Origin: Gammaproteobacteria bacterium
GTDB taxonomy: Bacteria; Pseudomonadota; Gammaproteobacteria; JACKNK01
Direction of reading: 5' to 3'
NCBI GenBank assembly: GCA_024234895.1
Contig: JACKNJ010000002.1
Span: 253,001 to 317,000 of the forward strand
Length of the DNA: 64,000 nt
Every line of letters begins with the position of its first letter. Positions within the stretch are counted from its first letter, which is position 1. Shown here piece by piece: positions 37,016 to 45,345 of this stretch. The notes below the pieces were generated by a model. It saw only the letters and a program-made list of their open reading frames with translations, did no database searches and was not told the origin of the DNA. Position numbers and translations under genes: made by a program.

Positions 37016-37506
37016 GTTCACACCTGACGCTGATCGCCGCCATCGGTCGCAACCGCGAACTCGGTCGCGACAACCGGTTGCTCTGGCATCTGCCAGCCGA
37101 CCTCGCCCACTTCAAGGCTCGCACCCTGGGCAGACCGATCGTGATGGGCCGCAAGACCCACGAATCCATAGGGCGCCCGCTACCCGGTCGAATGAACATC
37201 GTGATCAGCCGCGACCCCGATTACCGCGCGGCAGGCTGCGCGATCGCCAACACGGTCGATCAGGCGATCGACCTGGCCGGGGACGCCGAGGAGATCATGG
37301 TCATCGGCGGCGCCGCCATCTACGCGCTGTTCCTGCCGATCGCGGACACCATGGAACTCACCGAGGTCGACGGCCAATTCGAGGCCGACTCGTTCTTTCC
37401 GGAGTGGGATGCCGACGCCTGGCGGGAAACCGCCAGCGAGGCGCACGCCGCCGACGAACTCAACGCCCTTGCCTACCGCTTCGTCACCCTCGAACGCACG
37501 CGATGA
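37012..37506 (+). CDS. folA: Dihydrofolate reductase FolA
   Basis: The 164-residue enzyme reads SSHLTLIAAIGRNRELGRDNRLLWHLPADLAHFKARTLGRPIVMGRKTHESIGRPLPGR, the canonical DHFR N-terminal half, with IMVIGGAAIYALFLPIADTMELTEVDG later. It reduces dihydrofolate with NADPH. Its ATG overlaps the preceding stop (ATGA), and it overlaps the following HExxH gene in the same way. Confidence 0.97.
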   Translation: MSSHLTLIAAIGRNRELGRDNRLLWHLPADLAHFKARTLGRPIVMGRKTHESIGRPLPGRMNIVISRDPDYRAAGCAIANTVDQAIDLAGDAEEIMVIGGAAIYALFLPIADTMELTEVDGQFEADSFFPEWDADAWRETASEAHAADELNALAYRFVTLERTR

Positions 37507-38000
37507 CCGCGACCGTCCTGCGCTGCGCCGACATCCCCGGCGAGGAACTGCGCGCACTGCTCGTCACCTACGGTCTGACCGTGGAGCACGTTACCGAGGG
37601 CGCCGACATCCCCGGCAGCTTTTGGGGCGACGAGGAGGCCGGCCTGATCGCCAACCGCCTGCTGATCCGCGCCGACACCCCGGTCCATTCCGCGCTGCAC
37701 GAGGCCGCGCATTACGTGTGCATGGACGCGGAGCGCCGCGCCGGCCTGCACACCGACGCCGGTGGCGATTACGACGAAGAGAACGGCGTCTGCTACCTGC
37801 AAATCCTGTGGGCCGGCGACCTGCCGTCGATGGGCCGCGAACGCATGTTCCGCGACATGGATGCCTGGGGTTACAGCTTCCGGCTGGGCTCGGCACGCGC
37901 CTGGTTCGAATCCGACGCCGACGACGCCCAAGCCTGGCTGCGTGGCCACGGCATCATCGATGCCGGCGACCGCCTGACCGGGAAATTGCGCAAACGCTAA
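37503..38000 (+). CDS. Conserved protein with HEAAH zinc-type motif, unknown function
   Basis: The 165-residue protein contains TPVHSALHEAAHYVCMDAERR, an HExxH-like helix (HEAAH), and a downstream acidic stretch GGDYDEENGVCYLQILW that could give a further ligand. There is no signal peptide, so it is probably cytoplasmic. I do not recognise the family; a minimal metallopeptidase is possible. It overlaps folA by four bases (ATGA), so it is translationally coupled to it. Confidence 0.75.
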   Translation: MTATVLRCADIPGEELRALLVTYGLTVEHVTEGADIPGSFWGDEEAGLIANRLLIRADTPVHSALHEAAHYVCMDAERRAGLHTDAGGDYDEENGVCYLQILWAGDLPSMGRERMFRDMDAWGYSFRLGSARAWFESDADDAQAWLRGHGIIDAGDRLTGKLRKR

Positions 38001-38004
38001 CGAA

Positions 38005-38040
38005 AACGGCCCGCCGGGTAGTGATGCCGGGCGGGCCGTT
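38005..38040 (+). terminator. Hairpin after the HEAAH gene
   Basis: AACGGCCCGCC pairs with GGGCGGGCCGTT over a 13-base loop region. The following TTCGGG is a weak T-run, so termination may be partial. It lies just before the convergent tRNA-Met. Confidence 0.6.
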
Positions 38041-38048
38041 CGGGAAGT

Positions 38049-38125
38049 TGGTGGCTACGGCTAGATTCGAACTAGCGACCCTCGCATTATGAGTGCGATG
38101 CTCTAACCAGCTGAGCTACGTAGCC
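38049..38125 (-). tRNA. tRNA-Met (CAT), elongator
   Basis: The minus strand folds as a 77-base tRNA with acceptor stem GGCTACG/CGTAGCC, encoded CCA, D-arm GCTCAGCTGGTTAGAGC, anticodon loop ACTCATAA and T-arm around GTTCGAATC. The acceptor and D-arm match elongator tRNA-Met of E. coli rather than the initiator or the CAT-anticodon tRNA-Ile. Confidence 0.97.
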
Positions 38126-38457
38126 TTTTTTACAGCGGCGACCGGTTACCCGACCGCGAAGAGGCGCGCATTCTCCGGATCGCCCTCCCTGGTGTCAAGG
38201 TTCGTGGACAATCTTCAAGAGCAGGGACAGCAACAGCATTCAACGCAGGGGCGCGGAGTTCGCGGAGGACGCAGAGATTCTGGGTACGGCTGAAGGTGAG
38301 GGTCATGAACGCCATCACTCGGTAAATGCGACTACCGCCTATTCCGACTGACTGCCCAATGAGGCGCGAGCGCGCTCCAACCCTGCAAACCTTTGCGACC
38401 TCTGCGAACTCCGCGCCTCTGCGTTTAACGCTATTACCATTTCAATGGCTGCGCGCT
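38126..38457. repeat. Gap with a long inverted repeat (arms 38242-38263 and 38404-38425)
   Basis: AACGCAG-GGGCGCGGAGTTCGC on the left faces GCGAACTCCGCGCC-TCTGCGTT on the right, a near-perfect 22-base inverted repeat about 140 bases apart. No gene is supported in this gap. Words of this GCGGAG/CGCAGAG type are common as dispersed repeats in proteobacteria. Confidence 0.6.
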
Positions 38458-39249
38458 TCAGCGGCGATTGAACAGTTCCGGGAAGCTGTCCATCACCGTT
38501 CCCTCTCCGATGTCATGCCCGCCGGTCCGGGGCGTCGACTCATGAATCCGCCCGGCGAGCCGCGAGAACGGCAGCGACTGCAACCAGACCTTGCCCGGCC
38601 CGGTCAGCTCGGTCAGGAAGAAGCCCTCGCCCCCGAAGATCGCGCTCTTCACGCTGCCGATGTAACCGACCGACATGTCCACGCTCGGCATCTTTGCGAC
38701 CAGACAGCCGGTATCGACCTTCAGCTTCTCGCCCGGCAGCAAGGTCTTCTCGACCACGGCGCCACCGGCGTGCACGAACACCAGACCGTCACCGTTCAGC
38801 TTCTGCATGATGAAGCCCTCGCCGCCGAACAGACCAGTGCCGATGCGCTTCTGGAACGCGATGCCGAGCGACACCCCCCGCGCCGCGCACAGGAAGGCCT
38901 CCTTCTGGCAATGCAGCTCGCCGCCCAGGCTCGCGAGACTCAGGGGAATCACCTTGCCCGGATAGGGCGACGCGAACGCGACCCTGGCCTGACCGTGACC
39001 GCCGTTGGTGAACACCGTGGTGAACAGCGATTCGCCGGTGACCAGGCGTTTGCCGGCGCCGACCAGCCTGGAGAAGAACCCACCCTGCTGCACCGAACCG
39101 TCGCCGAACACGGTTTCCATCTCGATTGCCGCGTCCATGAACATCATCGCGCCCGCCTCGGCGACCGCGGATTCGCGCGGGTCGAGTTCGATCTCGACGA
39201 ACTGCATCTCGGAACCATGGATCTGGTAATCAATGACATCGGCAGTCAT
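38458..39249 (-). CDS. TIGR00266/AIM24 family protein
   Basis: The 263-residue protein from the ATG at 39249, with AGGAG seven bases upstream, has a repeated Gly-rich beta architecture: GSEMQFVEIELDPRESAVAEAGAMMFMD, GLFGGEGFIMQKLNGDGLVFVHAGG and IFGGEGFFLTELTGPGKVWLQSLPFSRLAGRI. This is the AIM24 (TIGR00266) pattern of trimeric beta-sandwich proteins of unknown function. A much longer reading from upstream crosses repeat DNA and is rejected. Confidence 0.92.
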   Translation of the reverse strand: MTADVIDYQIHGSEMQFVEIELDPRESAVAEAGAMMFMDAAIEMETVFGDGSVQQGGFFSRLVGAGKRLVTGESLFTTVFTNGGHGQARVAFASPYPGKVIPLSLASLGGELHCQKEAFLCAARGVSLGIAFQKRIGTGLFGGEGFIMQKLNGDGLVFVHAGGAVVEKTLLPGEKLKVDTGCLVAKMPSVDMSVGYIGSVKSAIFGGEGFFLTELTGPGKVWLQSLPFSRLAGRIHESTPRTGGHDIGEGTVMDSFPELFNRR

Positions 39250-39693
39250 CACAGCACTCCTAACGTTTAGGGCGGAAGCCGAAGGCGTTCCGCCGTCAGC
39301 GTGGGGGCGTCGTCCGGTGATGGCTGGCCGTTTCGGCTTCGCACGGCGGAACGCCCCGCGGGCTTCCGCCCGGACTACGGACGGACCGAGACAGCATCGT
39401 CGAGTGCTGTAACTGCACCACAGCGTAGGGCGGACACCCGACGGGGTTCCGCCAAAACGACACAGCCAACCATCCAGGCCGGTTTCGGTGCGCGGAGCGC
39501 ACCCTACGACAGCGCCGCCGAAACAAGACTGGCGACCCACTCGTGGCGTGTCCCAAGAGGCTTTACCTGCCGCTCGGAGCCATGCCACAAGAAACGATGA
39601 TGTCCACGACATCATCAAACCCAATCCCGACCACGGTCAGCACGACCGCAAGCCGATCGCGGCTGAAGCCGCTCCTACGGTAAAGCGCTGAAC
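39250..39693. repeat. Repeat-rich gap
   Basis: This gap of about 440 bases holds several dispersed units and no supported gene: GGCGGAAGCC/GGCGTTCCGCC at 39268-39294, an inverted relative at 39345-39377, TAGGGCGGACACCCG at 39425-39452, a GGTGCGC/GCGCACC palindrome at 39487-39508 and a CGCGGCTGAAGCCGC unit near 39658-39675. The 39487 copy is the intact equivalent of the site used by the IS110 element. Confidence 0.7.
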
Positions 39694-39897
39694 TCAGAGC
39701 TTCTTGAGCTTGTCGCTGATCGGCGCGATCAGCAGATACACGATCCACGCGAACCACGACACGAACAGCACGATCAGAAGCCAGAGCAGCTTCTCGCCGC
39801 CCTCGGTGCGATCCGAACGCGCGATCAGGATCAGCGGCAGCAGCCAGACCAGCGCCGCCACCAGCATCATCACGCCGCTGCCGATCAGCCATTCCAT
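39694..39897 (-). CDS. Small membrane protein, PLDc_N-like
   Basis: The 67-residue protein MEWLIGSGVMMLVAALVWLLPLILIARSDRTEGGEKLLWLLIVLFVSWFAWIVYLLIAPISDKLKKL has two membrane helices around a loop with GGEKLLW. This is the pattern of the phospholipase D N-terminal (PLDc_N) helix pair found in many small membrane proteins. It overlaps the upstream paralogue by one base (TGATG). Confidence 0.7.
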   Translation of the reverse strand: MEWLIGSGVMMLVAALVWLLPLILIARSDRTEGGEKLLWLLIVLFVSWFAWIVYLLIAPISDKLKKL

Positions 39898-40112
39898 CAG
39901 GCTTTCTCCCCACTATTGGACGCGTCTTCCGGCGGCCCGTGGATGGGCGCGACCAGCGAGTAGAACCCGAAGGTGAACCACGAGCCCCACAGGGTCAGGA
40001 CGCACCACAGCAGTTTCTCGCCGCGCCGCACCTTCTTGGTGAACAGCACCAGAAAGAACGGGATCAGCCAGCCGATGGTGAACAGGGTGATGATGAGTTG
40101 GTTCTTGGTCAT
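39897..40112 (-). CDS. Small membrane protein, paralogue of the next
   Basis: The 71-residue protein MTKNQLIITLFTIGWLIPFFLVLFTKKVRRGEKLLWCVLTLWGSWFTFGFYSLVAPIHGPPEDASNSGEKA has the same two-helix plan and RGEKLLW loop as the downstream gene, so the pair probably arose by tandem duplication and may form a hetero-oligomer. Function is unknown. Confidence 0.7.
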   Translation of the reverse strand: MTKNQLIITLFTIGWLIPFFLVLFTKKVRRGEKLLWCVLTLWGSWFTFGFYSLVAPIHGPPEDASNSGEKA

Positions 40113-40134
40113 GAAATCTCCGAATACTCAGCTG

Positions 40135-40252
40135 CGTAGGATGGGCAAAGCGCAGCGTGCCCATCGCAAGACCTGCCGACCGCCCGGGCGCCGGGAAAGG
40201 CCTCGCCGTCGGCGATGGGCACGTCCCTACGGTCCTTTGCCCATCCTACGGG
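40135..40252. repeat. Inverted repeat GTAGGATGGGCAAAG
   Basis: GTAGGATGGGCAAAG at the left faces CTTTGCCCATCCTAC at the right, with an inner CGTGCCCATCG/CGATGGGCACG pair, in the gap after pyrC. The sequence is palindromic at two levels and contains no gene. Confidence 0.75.
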
Positions 40253-40259
40253 GTGGTGG

Positions 40260-41594
40260 TCATTTGCGGTTGAATTGCAGGCGCTCGCCGTGACCTTCAT
40301 CGATGATCCTGCCGTCGAGATAGGCCAGCCGACCGGACACGACGGTGGCGTCGATGCGTGAACGGAAGGTGTCGCCCTCGAACGGCGACCAGCCGCACTT
40401 CGAGAGCACGTCCCCGCGTTGGACGGTGTTCGGGGCGTCAAGGTTCACCAGCGCCAGATCGGCCCAGTAACCCTCGCGCAGGAAACCGCGCTCGACGAGG
40501 TCGTAGCCGATCGCGACGTTGTGGCTGGTCTTCTCGACGATCATCTCCAGCGACATCTCGCCGGCGTGATACCGCTCCAGCACCGACGGCAGCGCCCATT
40601 GCACCAGCGGCAGGCCGGCCGGCGTCTGGAAGTAGGTACCGGTCTTTTCGTCCAGCGTGTGCGGGGCGTGGTCGGTGGCGATGATGTCCAGCCGCCCTTC
40701 GATCAGGGCCTTGCGCAGCGCGGCGCGATCCTCGACGCGCTTGATCGCCGGGTTGCACTTGATGAAGGCGCCGCGCGCGTCGTAGTCCTGATCGGAGAAA
40801 TACAGGTGATGCGCGCAGACCTCGCCGGTGATGCGCTTGCCGGCGATGGGGCCGGGCTCGAACTGATCCATCTCGATCTCGGTGGTCAGGTGCAGCACGT
40901 GCAGCCGCGAGCCGTGGCGCCTGGCGAGTTCGATGGCCAGACGCGAGGACTTGAGACAGGCCTCGGCGCTGCGGATCTCGCCGTGCAGGCGATACGGCAC
41001 ATCCTCGCCGTATTTCGCCCGATAGGCGTCCTCGTTGGCCTTGATCATCGGCGTGTCTTCGCAGTGCGTCGCAATCAGGCAGGGGGCGTCGCGGAAGATC
41101 GCGTTCAGGGTCTCCTCGTTGTCGACCAGCATGTTGCCGGTGGAGGCGCCCATGAAGATCTTCACGCCGGCGGCGGCGTTGGCATCGAGTTTCTGAATCT
41201 CGGCCAGATTGTCGTTGGTGGCGCCGAAATAGAACGCGTAGTTGCCGTGCGAACGCTGCGCGGCGAGTGCGTACTTCTCTTCCAGCGCCTGGGCCGTCAC
41301 CGTCTGCGGCTTGGTGTTGGGCATCTCCATGAAGCTGGCGATGCCGCCGGCGACCGCCGCGCGCGACTCGGTTTCCAGATTGCCCTTGTGGGTCAGGCCC
41401 GGATCGCGGAAGTGCACCTGGTCATCGATCATCGCCGGCATCAGCACCCGCCCGGCGGCGTCGAGGGTACGGTCGGCGGCCTTGCCGATGCCGGCGCCGA
41501 TCTCGGCGATGCGGCCGTCACGGACCAGCAGATCGCCCTCGGTGATGGTCCCTTCGTTGACGATGCGCGCGTTGGTGATGAGCAGGGAAGACAT
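40260..41594 (-). CDS. pyrC: Dihydroorotase, QxH-variant
   Basis: The 444-residue enzyme has MIDDQVHFRDPGLTHKGNLETESRAAVAGGIASFMEMPNTKP at the metal site, GVKIFMGASTGNM with the Lys to be carboxylated, LIATHCEDTP and LHVLHLTTE with metal His residues, and IIATDHAPHT with the catalytic Asp. It closes N-carbamoyl-aspartate to dihydroorotate in pyrimidine synthesis. The usual HxH of motif 1 is QVH here, a change I recall from one dihydroorotase subgroup (DDQVHFREPG type). pyrE is 1.3 kb away on the same strand. Confidence 0.9.
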   Translation of the reverse strand: MSSLLITNARIVNEGTITEGDLLVRDGRIAEIGAGIGKAADRTLDAAGRVLMPAMIDDQVHFRDPGLTHKGNLETESRAAVAGGIASFMEMPNTKPQTVTAQALEEKYALAAQRSHGNYAFYFGATNDNLAEIQKLDANAAAGVKIFMGASTGNMLVDNEETLNAIFRDAPCLIATHCEDTPMIKANEDAYRAKYGEDVPYRLHGEIRSAEACLKSSRLAIELARRHGSRLHVLHLTTEIEMDQFEPGPIAGKRITGEVCAHHLYFSDQDYDARGAFIKCNPAIKRVEDRAALRKALIEGRLDIIATDHAPHTLDEKTGTYFQTPAGLPLVQWALPSVLERYHAGEMSLEMIVEKTSHNVAIGYDLVERGFLREGYWADLALVNLDAPNTVQRGDVLSKCGWSPFEGDTFRSRIDATVVSGRLAYLDGRIIDEGHGERLQFNRK

Positions 41595-41686
41595 GGCTTA
41601 TCCGGGCGTTTGGGCAAGTTGAGGAACTATACATGCCCGCCCGTCGCGGCCACCTCGTGAAAGAGGCAACAGCCTGTGGGGGAAAG

Positions 41687-42526
41687 TCACGGTCGGGCGT
41701 CGCCGCCAAGCACCTCGACACGGAATTCGTAGCTGGAGTCGTCCGCGCCCAGCCACAGTGTGTTGTCGTCCTTGAGGAACACCACGCCGTCGTCGCCGTC
41801 CTCGCCGCCGAGGCGCTGGCCGTTGATCTCCAGACCCAGATAACTGCCGCGATCCGCGATTGCGACGCGACCGTCCTCGATCATGAAGAGAAAGTGCGAG
41901 CGCGAAACCTGATATGGCTCGATGTCGTCGATCGAGAAATCGTTCTGCACCAGCGGATCATTGGTGCGCCGACCGATGCGGAACGGATAGCGGTCGATCG
42001 TCAGGCCGCCCGCCGGCAGCACCTCGATGGCGTCTCCGGACACACCGCTCAGGCGCAGCACCGGGCCGCTCGGCGCCTCGGTCTCGCGCGCGATCGGCGC
42101 GGCGGGGGCGGAAGCCGGTGCCGCATTGGTCTGCAACTCCGACAGGCGCGCCTTGGTGACCTTGCCCAACTGCCATTCGAGCAGTGCGCTCTGCGCCTGA
42201 CGCAGGCGCTCGAACAAGACCTTGAGGATGTCCATGGCGAGGTCGGTATCGTCCTGCAACAGCGTGCGAAAACGCCGGCGGCTGATGACCTCGACGAGGG
42301 TGTCGACCGTTGCCACGGCAGTGGCGCTGCGCGGGCGCTCCCCGACCAGGCCCATCTCGCCGATGACCTGTCCGGGCCCGACTTCGACCAGCGCGAGCAG
42401 GCGGCCCTCCACCTCGCGGCAGATCGACACGCTGCCGCGCAGCACGACGAAGGCCTCGTCGCCGTATTCGCCCTCGCGCAAGAGCGTCTCGCCGGCACGG
42501 TAGACGCGGCGGGTATCCTCGCTCAT
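41687..42526 (-). CDS. Cyclic nucleotide-binding and FHA domain protein
   Basis: The 279-residue protein begins with a CNB domain (VYRAGETLLREGEYGDEAFVVLRGSVSICREVEGRLLALVEVGPGQVIGEMGLVGERPRSATAVA), where GEMGLVGERPRSATA is the phosphate-binding cassette, and ends with an FHA domain (RYPFRIGRRTNDPL, YQVSRSHFLFMIEDGRVAIADRGSYLGLEING). It therefore should sense a nucleotide and bind phospho-threonine. No output domain is fused. Its start overlaps the small upstream gene by four bases (ATGA). Confidence 0.9.
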   Translation of the reverse strand: MSEDTRRVYRAGETLLREGEYGDEAFVVLRGSVSICREVEGRLLALVEVGPGQVIGEMGLVGERPRSATAVATVDTLVEVISRRRFRTLLQDDTDLAMDILKVLFERLRQAQSALLEWQLGKVTKARLSELQTNAAPASAPAAPIARETEAPSGPVLRLSGVSGDAIEVLPAGGLTIDRYPFRIGRRTNDPLVQNDFSIDDIEPYQVSRSHFLFMIEDGRVAIADRGSYLGLEINGQRLGGEDGDDGVVFLKDDNTLWLGADDSSYEFRVEVLGGDARP

Positions 42527-42744
42527 CGGGACTCCATGGCTCGTTGACCGAGCGTCTTGCGCCAATCCGGATTCGGCGCGTCATCGGCCAGCCGTCGATA
42601 GCGGCCAACCTCGTTTTCGTACCAGGCGACATCGCCGGGGTGCGGCTCCGCCTCGAAACCCCACCAGGCGCCGTCGGCATCCTGCGCCAGCCAGCGCACC
42701 CAGGCGGGAATCGAGACGTCGGCAAGCGCGGTCGGCAAGGTCAT
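42523..42744 (-). CDS. Small protein of unknown function upstream of the CNB-FHA gene
   Basis: The 73-residue frame MTLPTALADVSIPAWVRWLAQDADGAWWGFEAEPHPGDVAWYENEVGRYRRLADDAPNPDWRKTLGQRAMESR is rich in Trp and acidic residues and has no signal peptide. Its stop overlaps the next start by four bases, so it is translationally coupled to the CNB-FHA protein. I do not recognise a family. Starting seven codons earlier at 42765 is also possible. Confidence 0.65.
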   Translation of the reverse strand: MTLPTALADVSIPAWVRWLAQDADGAWWGFEAEPHPGDVAWYENEVGRYRRLADDAPNPDWRKTLGQRAMESR

Positions 42745-42822
42745 GCCGGCAAGCTTACTCAACAATGGCGAAACGGCATCGCATGGCGGGTAACCGGCGA
42801 TTCGGCGTCTGGAGCTTCCGAC

Positions 42823-42899
42823 CGTAGGGCGGACACCCGCAGGGCTTCCGCCGAAGCAGCGGTCAATGCGGCGGAACCCCTTCGGGTATCCGCCCTACG
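42823..42899. repeat. Dispersed GCGGA palindromic repeat
   Basis: GTAGGGCGGACACCCGCAGG and GCTTCCGCCG are followed by an inverted copy GCGGAACCCC-TTC-GGGTATCCGCCCTAC. It is the same family as the units at 17534 and 39424 and fills the short gap before pyrE. Confidence 0.75.
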
Positions 42900-42915
42900 A
42901 CCGGAACGTCGCGGA

Positions 42916-43557
42916 TCAGATCCCGTACTGGTCGCGGTACGCGCGGATCGCGGCCACTTCGGCGTCGAACCCGGACTTCTCCTCCAGATATGCGATCAGA
43001 TCGGCCAGCCCGACGATGCTCGCGACCTTGAGGCCGAAGGTCCGCTCGACCTCCTGCACCGCCGAGGTCTCGCCCTGGCCACGCTCCTGACGATCCAGCG
43101 CGATCACCACGCCGGCGGCGGTGGCGCCATGCGCGGCGATGATGTCCATGGATTCGCGAATCGCGGTGCCGGCGGTGATCACGTCGTCGATGATCATGAT
43201 GCGCCCGGTCATCGGCGCGCCGACCAGATTGCCGCCCTCGCCGTGGTCCTTGGCTTCCTTGCGATTGAAGCAGTAGGGCAGATCGCGGTCATGGTGCTCG
43301 GCCAGCGCGGCGGCGGTCACGGCGGCCAGCGGGATACCTTTGTAGGCGGGGCCGAACAGCAGGTCGAAGTCGATGCCGGAACGGGTGATGGCCTGCGCGT
43401 AGAAGCGTCCCAGCCGGGCCAGCGCCGCGCCGGTGTTGAACAGGCCGGCGTTGAAGAAGTACGGGCTCTTGCGCCCGGACTTGAGGGTGAACTCGCCGAA
43501 GCGCAGCACGCCCCGGTCGATCGCGAAGCTCAGAAACTCGCGTTGATAGTCCTGCAT
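42916..43557 (-). CDS. pyrE: Orotate phosphoribosyltransferase PyrE
   Basis: The 213-residue protein has YQREFLSFAIDRGVLRFGEFTLKSGRKSPYFFNAG, DLLFGPAYKGIPLA, KEAKDHGEGG and the PRPP-binding motif GRIMIIDDVITAGTAIRES. It makes orotidine monophosphate from orotate and PRPP. The length is standard. Confidence 0.98.
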   Translation of the reverse strand: MQDYQREFLSFAIDRGVLRFGEFTLKSGRKSPYFFNAGLFNTGAALARLGRFYAQAITRSGIDFDLLFGPAYKGIPLAAVTAAALAEHHDRDLPYCFNRKEAKDHGEGGNLVGAPMTGRIMIIDDVITAGTAIRESMDIIAAHGATAAGVVIALDRQERGQGETSAVQEVERTFGLKVASIVGLADLIAYLEEKSGFDAEVAAIRAYRDQYGI

Positions 43558-43793
43558 GGGTTAAGCCGATGGTTGGGGAAGATGGCGCGATGATACCGGC
43601 TCGGCCAATGCCGATCAGCCCGCGCCCGATCGGTCCGGCCCCGAACGTACCGGCCAGTCGGCCGGGCGGTCGGCCGAGTGGTCGGCCGGGTGGTCGTAGC
43701 TTGGCTTCGACTCCGCTCAGCCGGCGCATGCCGTTGGCTGAGCGGAGCCGAAGCCCGGGCAGGCCCGCGCCGACCGGAGGTCCGCGCTCCGGA
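43558..43793. repeat. Low-complexity and palindromic gap upstream of pyrE
   Basis: GTCGGCCGG-type units are repeated about four times in 43659-43690. They are followed by a long palindrome: GGCTTCGACTCCGCTCAGCC at 43703-43722 faces GGCTGAGCGGAGCCGAAGCC at 43736-43755, with one mismatch. No gene is supported. Confidence 0.7.
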
Positions 43794-44573
43794 TCAGCCC
43801 AGCGACCACCACGGCGACTGATACAGCACCGGGCCGGTCGGCAGACCGGTCGGCGAGCCGCCCGGCGGCTCCTGACTGACCGCGAGGCCCTTCGCCTCCT
43901 CGATCAGACCGGTCGGCATCGCCAGTTCCGCCTTGCCGCTGGCCGGGAGGATGCCGAGCGAGCGCGGCGCGCTGCCATCCGCCGGCAGCATCCACAGCTC
44001 CATCGCATGCTGATCCGGGGCGTAAGCGACCTGCGAACCCGGCACGATCGCGCGCATCTTGCCGCTGCGTGGATCGGCCCAGACGATCCACTCCATGCGT
44101 TCGTCGGTCTTGAACAGGGCACAGTAGGTGGCCTTGAAAGCGGGCTCGGCGGGGACCGCCGCGATCGGCGGCAGGGTGGCCGGAACCTGCGCGATCGGTG
44201 TCGATGGCGCGCTCGCCGGCTCGATACGGGCCAGCAGCGCGACCCCCAGGGCGATCACGCCGACACTGGCGGCCAGGGCGAAACCGCGCCACAGGGCCAG
44301 CCCGCGACGCCAGGCCGCGATCTCCTCGGGCGCCGGCGGGAACAGCCGCGCGAGCAGGCGGTCGCGCACCCCGGCCGGCACGGTCACGGCGGGTTCGGCT
44401 GCGTAGAAGCGGACCAGTCGGGTTTCCCAGGCGCTGATCTCCCGGTCGAACGCGAGGTCGGCCCGGCGCCGCGCATCGGCGGCGGCGAATTCGTTCCGGT
44501 CCAGCAGACCGAGCACGTATTCCAGCGCGACCATGCTGTCGTCGGGTTCGGTGATGTCGTCGATGTCGCTCAT
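43794..44573 (-). CDS. Anti-sigma factor, RskA-like
   Basis: The 259-residue protein (ATG at 44573) has an N-terminal cytoplasmic anti-sigma helix bundle (MSDIDDITEPDDSMVALEYVLGLLDRNEFAAADARRRADLAFDREISAWETRL), a membrane segment (GFALAASVGVIALGVALLA) and a periplasmic RskA-like domain ending with LPTGPVLYQSPWWSLG. It should bind and hold the sigma factor encoded just upstream. ATGA overlap couples the two genes. Confidence 0.9.
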   Translation of the reverse strand: MSDIDDITEPDDSMVALEYVLGLLDRNEFAAADARRRADLAFDREISAWETRLVRFYAAEPAVTVPAGVRDRLLARLFPPAPEEIAAWRRGLALWRGFALAASVGVIALGVALLARIEPASAPSTPIAQVPATLPPIAAVPAEPAFKATYCALFKTDERMEWIVWADPRSGKMRAIVPGSQVAYAPDQHAMELWMLPADGSAPRSLGILPASGKAELAMPTGLIEEAKGLAVSQEPPGGSPTGLPTGPVLYQSPWWSLG

Positions 44574-45145
44574 GCCAGACCCTCCAGACAGTCCTTGAGT
44601 ACCTGGCCGGCCCGCCGTATCCAGCTCTTGATGGTGCCGACCGGGCGACTCAGCGTCTCGCTGAGTTCGGAGTGCGAATAGCCCTCGCAATAGGCGAGGA
44701 TCAGACAGTTGCGCTGCTCCAGCTGGATGTCTTCCAGACAGCGCACCAGATCGCGGGTTTCGGCCAGGCTGGAGAGGCCCTGCATGCGCTCGACGCTCAC
44801 TTCGTCGACCTCCTCGAAGCCGGCCTCGCGGCGCTCATCGAGCGAATCCTCGCCCTTGTCGCGGCGCAACATGTCCAGGGCGCGGTAACGCGCGATGCTG
44901 ATCAGCCAGGTGAGCGGCTGTCCTCGATCGGCGCGGTATTGGTCGGCGTTCTGCCAGATCTTCACGTAGGCCTCCTGCAGGGCCTCCTCGGCCCAATCGC
45001 GGCGTTTCATCAGACGCAGCAGAATTCCGTACAGGCGGCGGGAGGTGGCATCGTAAAGACGCTCGAATGCCCGGCGATCCCCGAGCGCGCAGCGCGCCAG
45101 CCAATCCGCCAACTGATCGGCATCCGCCTCGATCTCGGTGCTCAT
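44570..45145 (-). CDS. ECF-type RNA polymerase sigma factor
   Basis: The 191-residue protein has sigma region 2 (RRAFERLYDATSRRLYGILLRLMKRRDWAEEALQEAYVKIWQNADQYRADRGQPLTWLISIARYRALDMLRR) and region 4 (LEDIQLEQRNCLILAYCEGYSHSELSETLSRPVGTIKSWIRRAGQVLKDCL). AGGAG precedes the ATG at 45145. It overlaps an RskA-like anti-sigma gene, a classic pair. The inducing signal and targets are not visible here. Confidence 0.95.
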   Translation of the reverse strand: MSTEIEADADQLADWLARCALGDRRAFERLYDATSRRLYGILLRLMKRRDWAEEALQEAYVKIWQNADQYRADRGQPLTWLISIARYRALDMLRRDKGEDSLDERREAGFEEVDEVSVERMQGLSSLAETRDLVRCLEDIQLEQRNCLILAYCEGYSHSELSETLSRPVGTIKSWIRRAGQVLKDCLEGLA

Positions 45146-45345
45146 CGACAACTCCTGGAAATGAACGCGGTTCGCATTCCGCCCGTACTATAGCTGTGAC
45201 ACTTGCCAATACGCGGGGGCAGACCAATTGGATTCATGCGGTGACCCCAGCGGAAGTGATTGATTCGCACATATGCGAACGGGGCCCACGCGGCTATGCT
45301 CGCCAGACGGACGTCGATTGGCGACAGGGGCCTGGGTGAACCGCG

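Noticed and set aside
38242..38425. Long inverted repeat near tRNA-Met as an insertion sequence
   Set aside because: No transposase lies between the arms and the motif resembles a common dispersed repeat.
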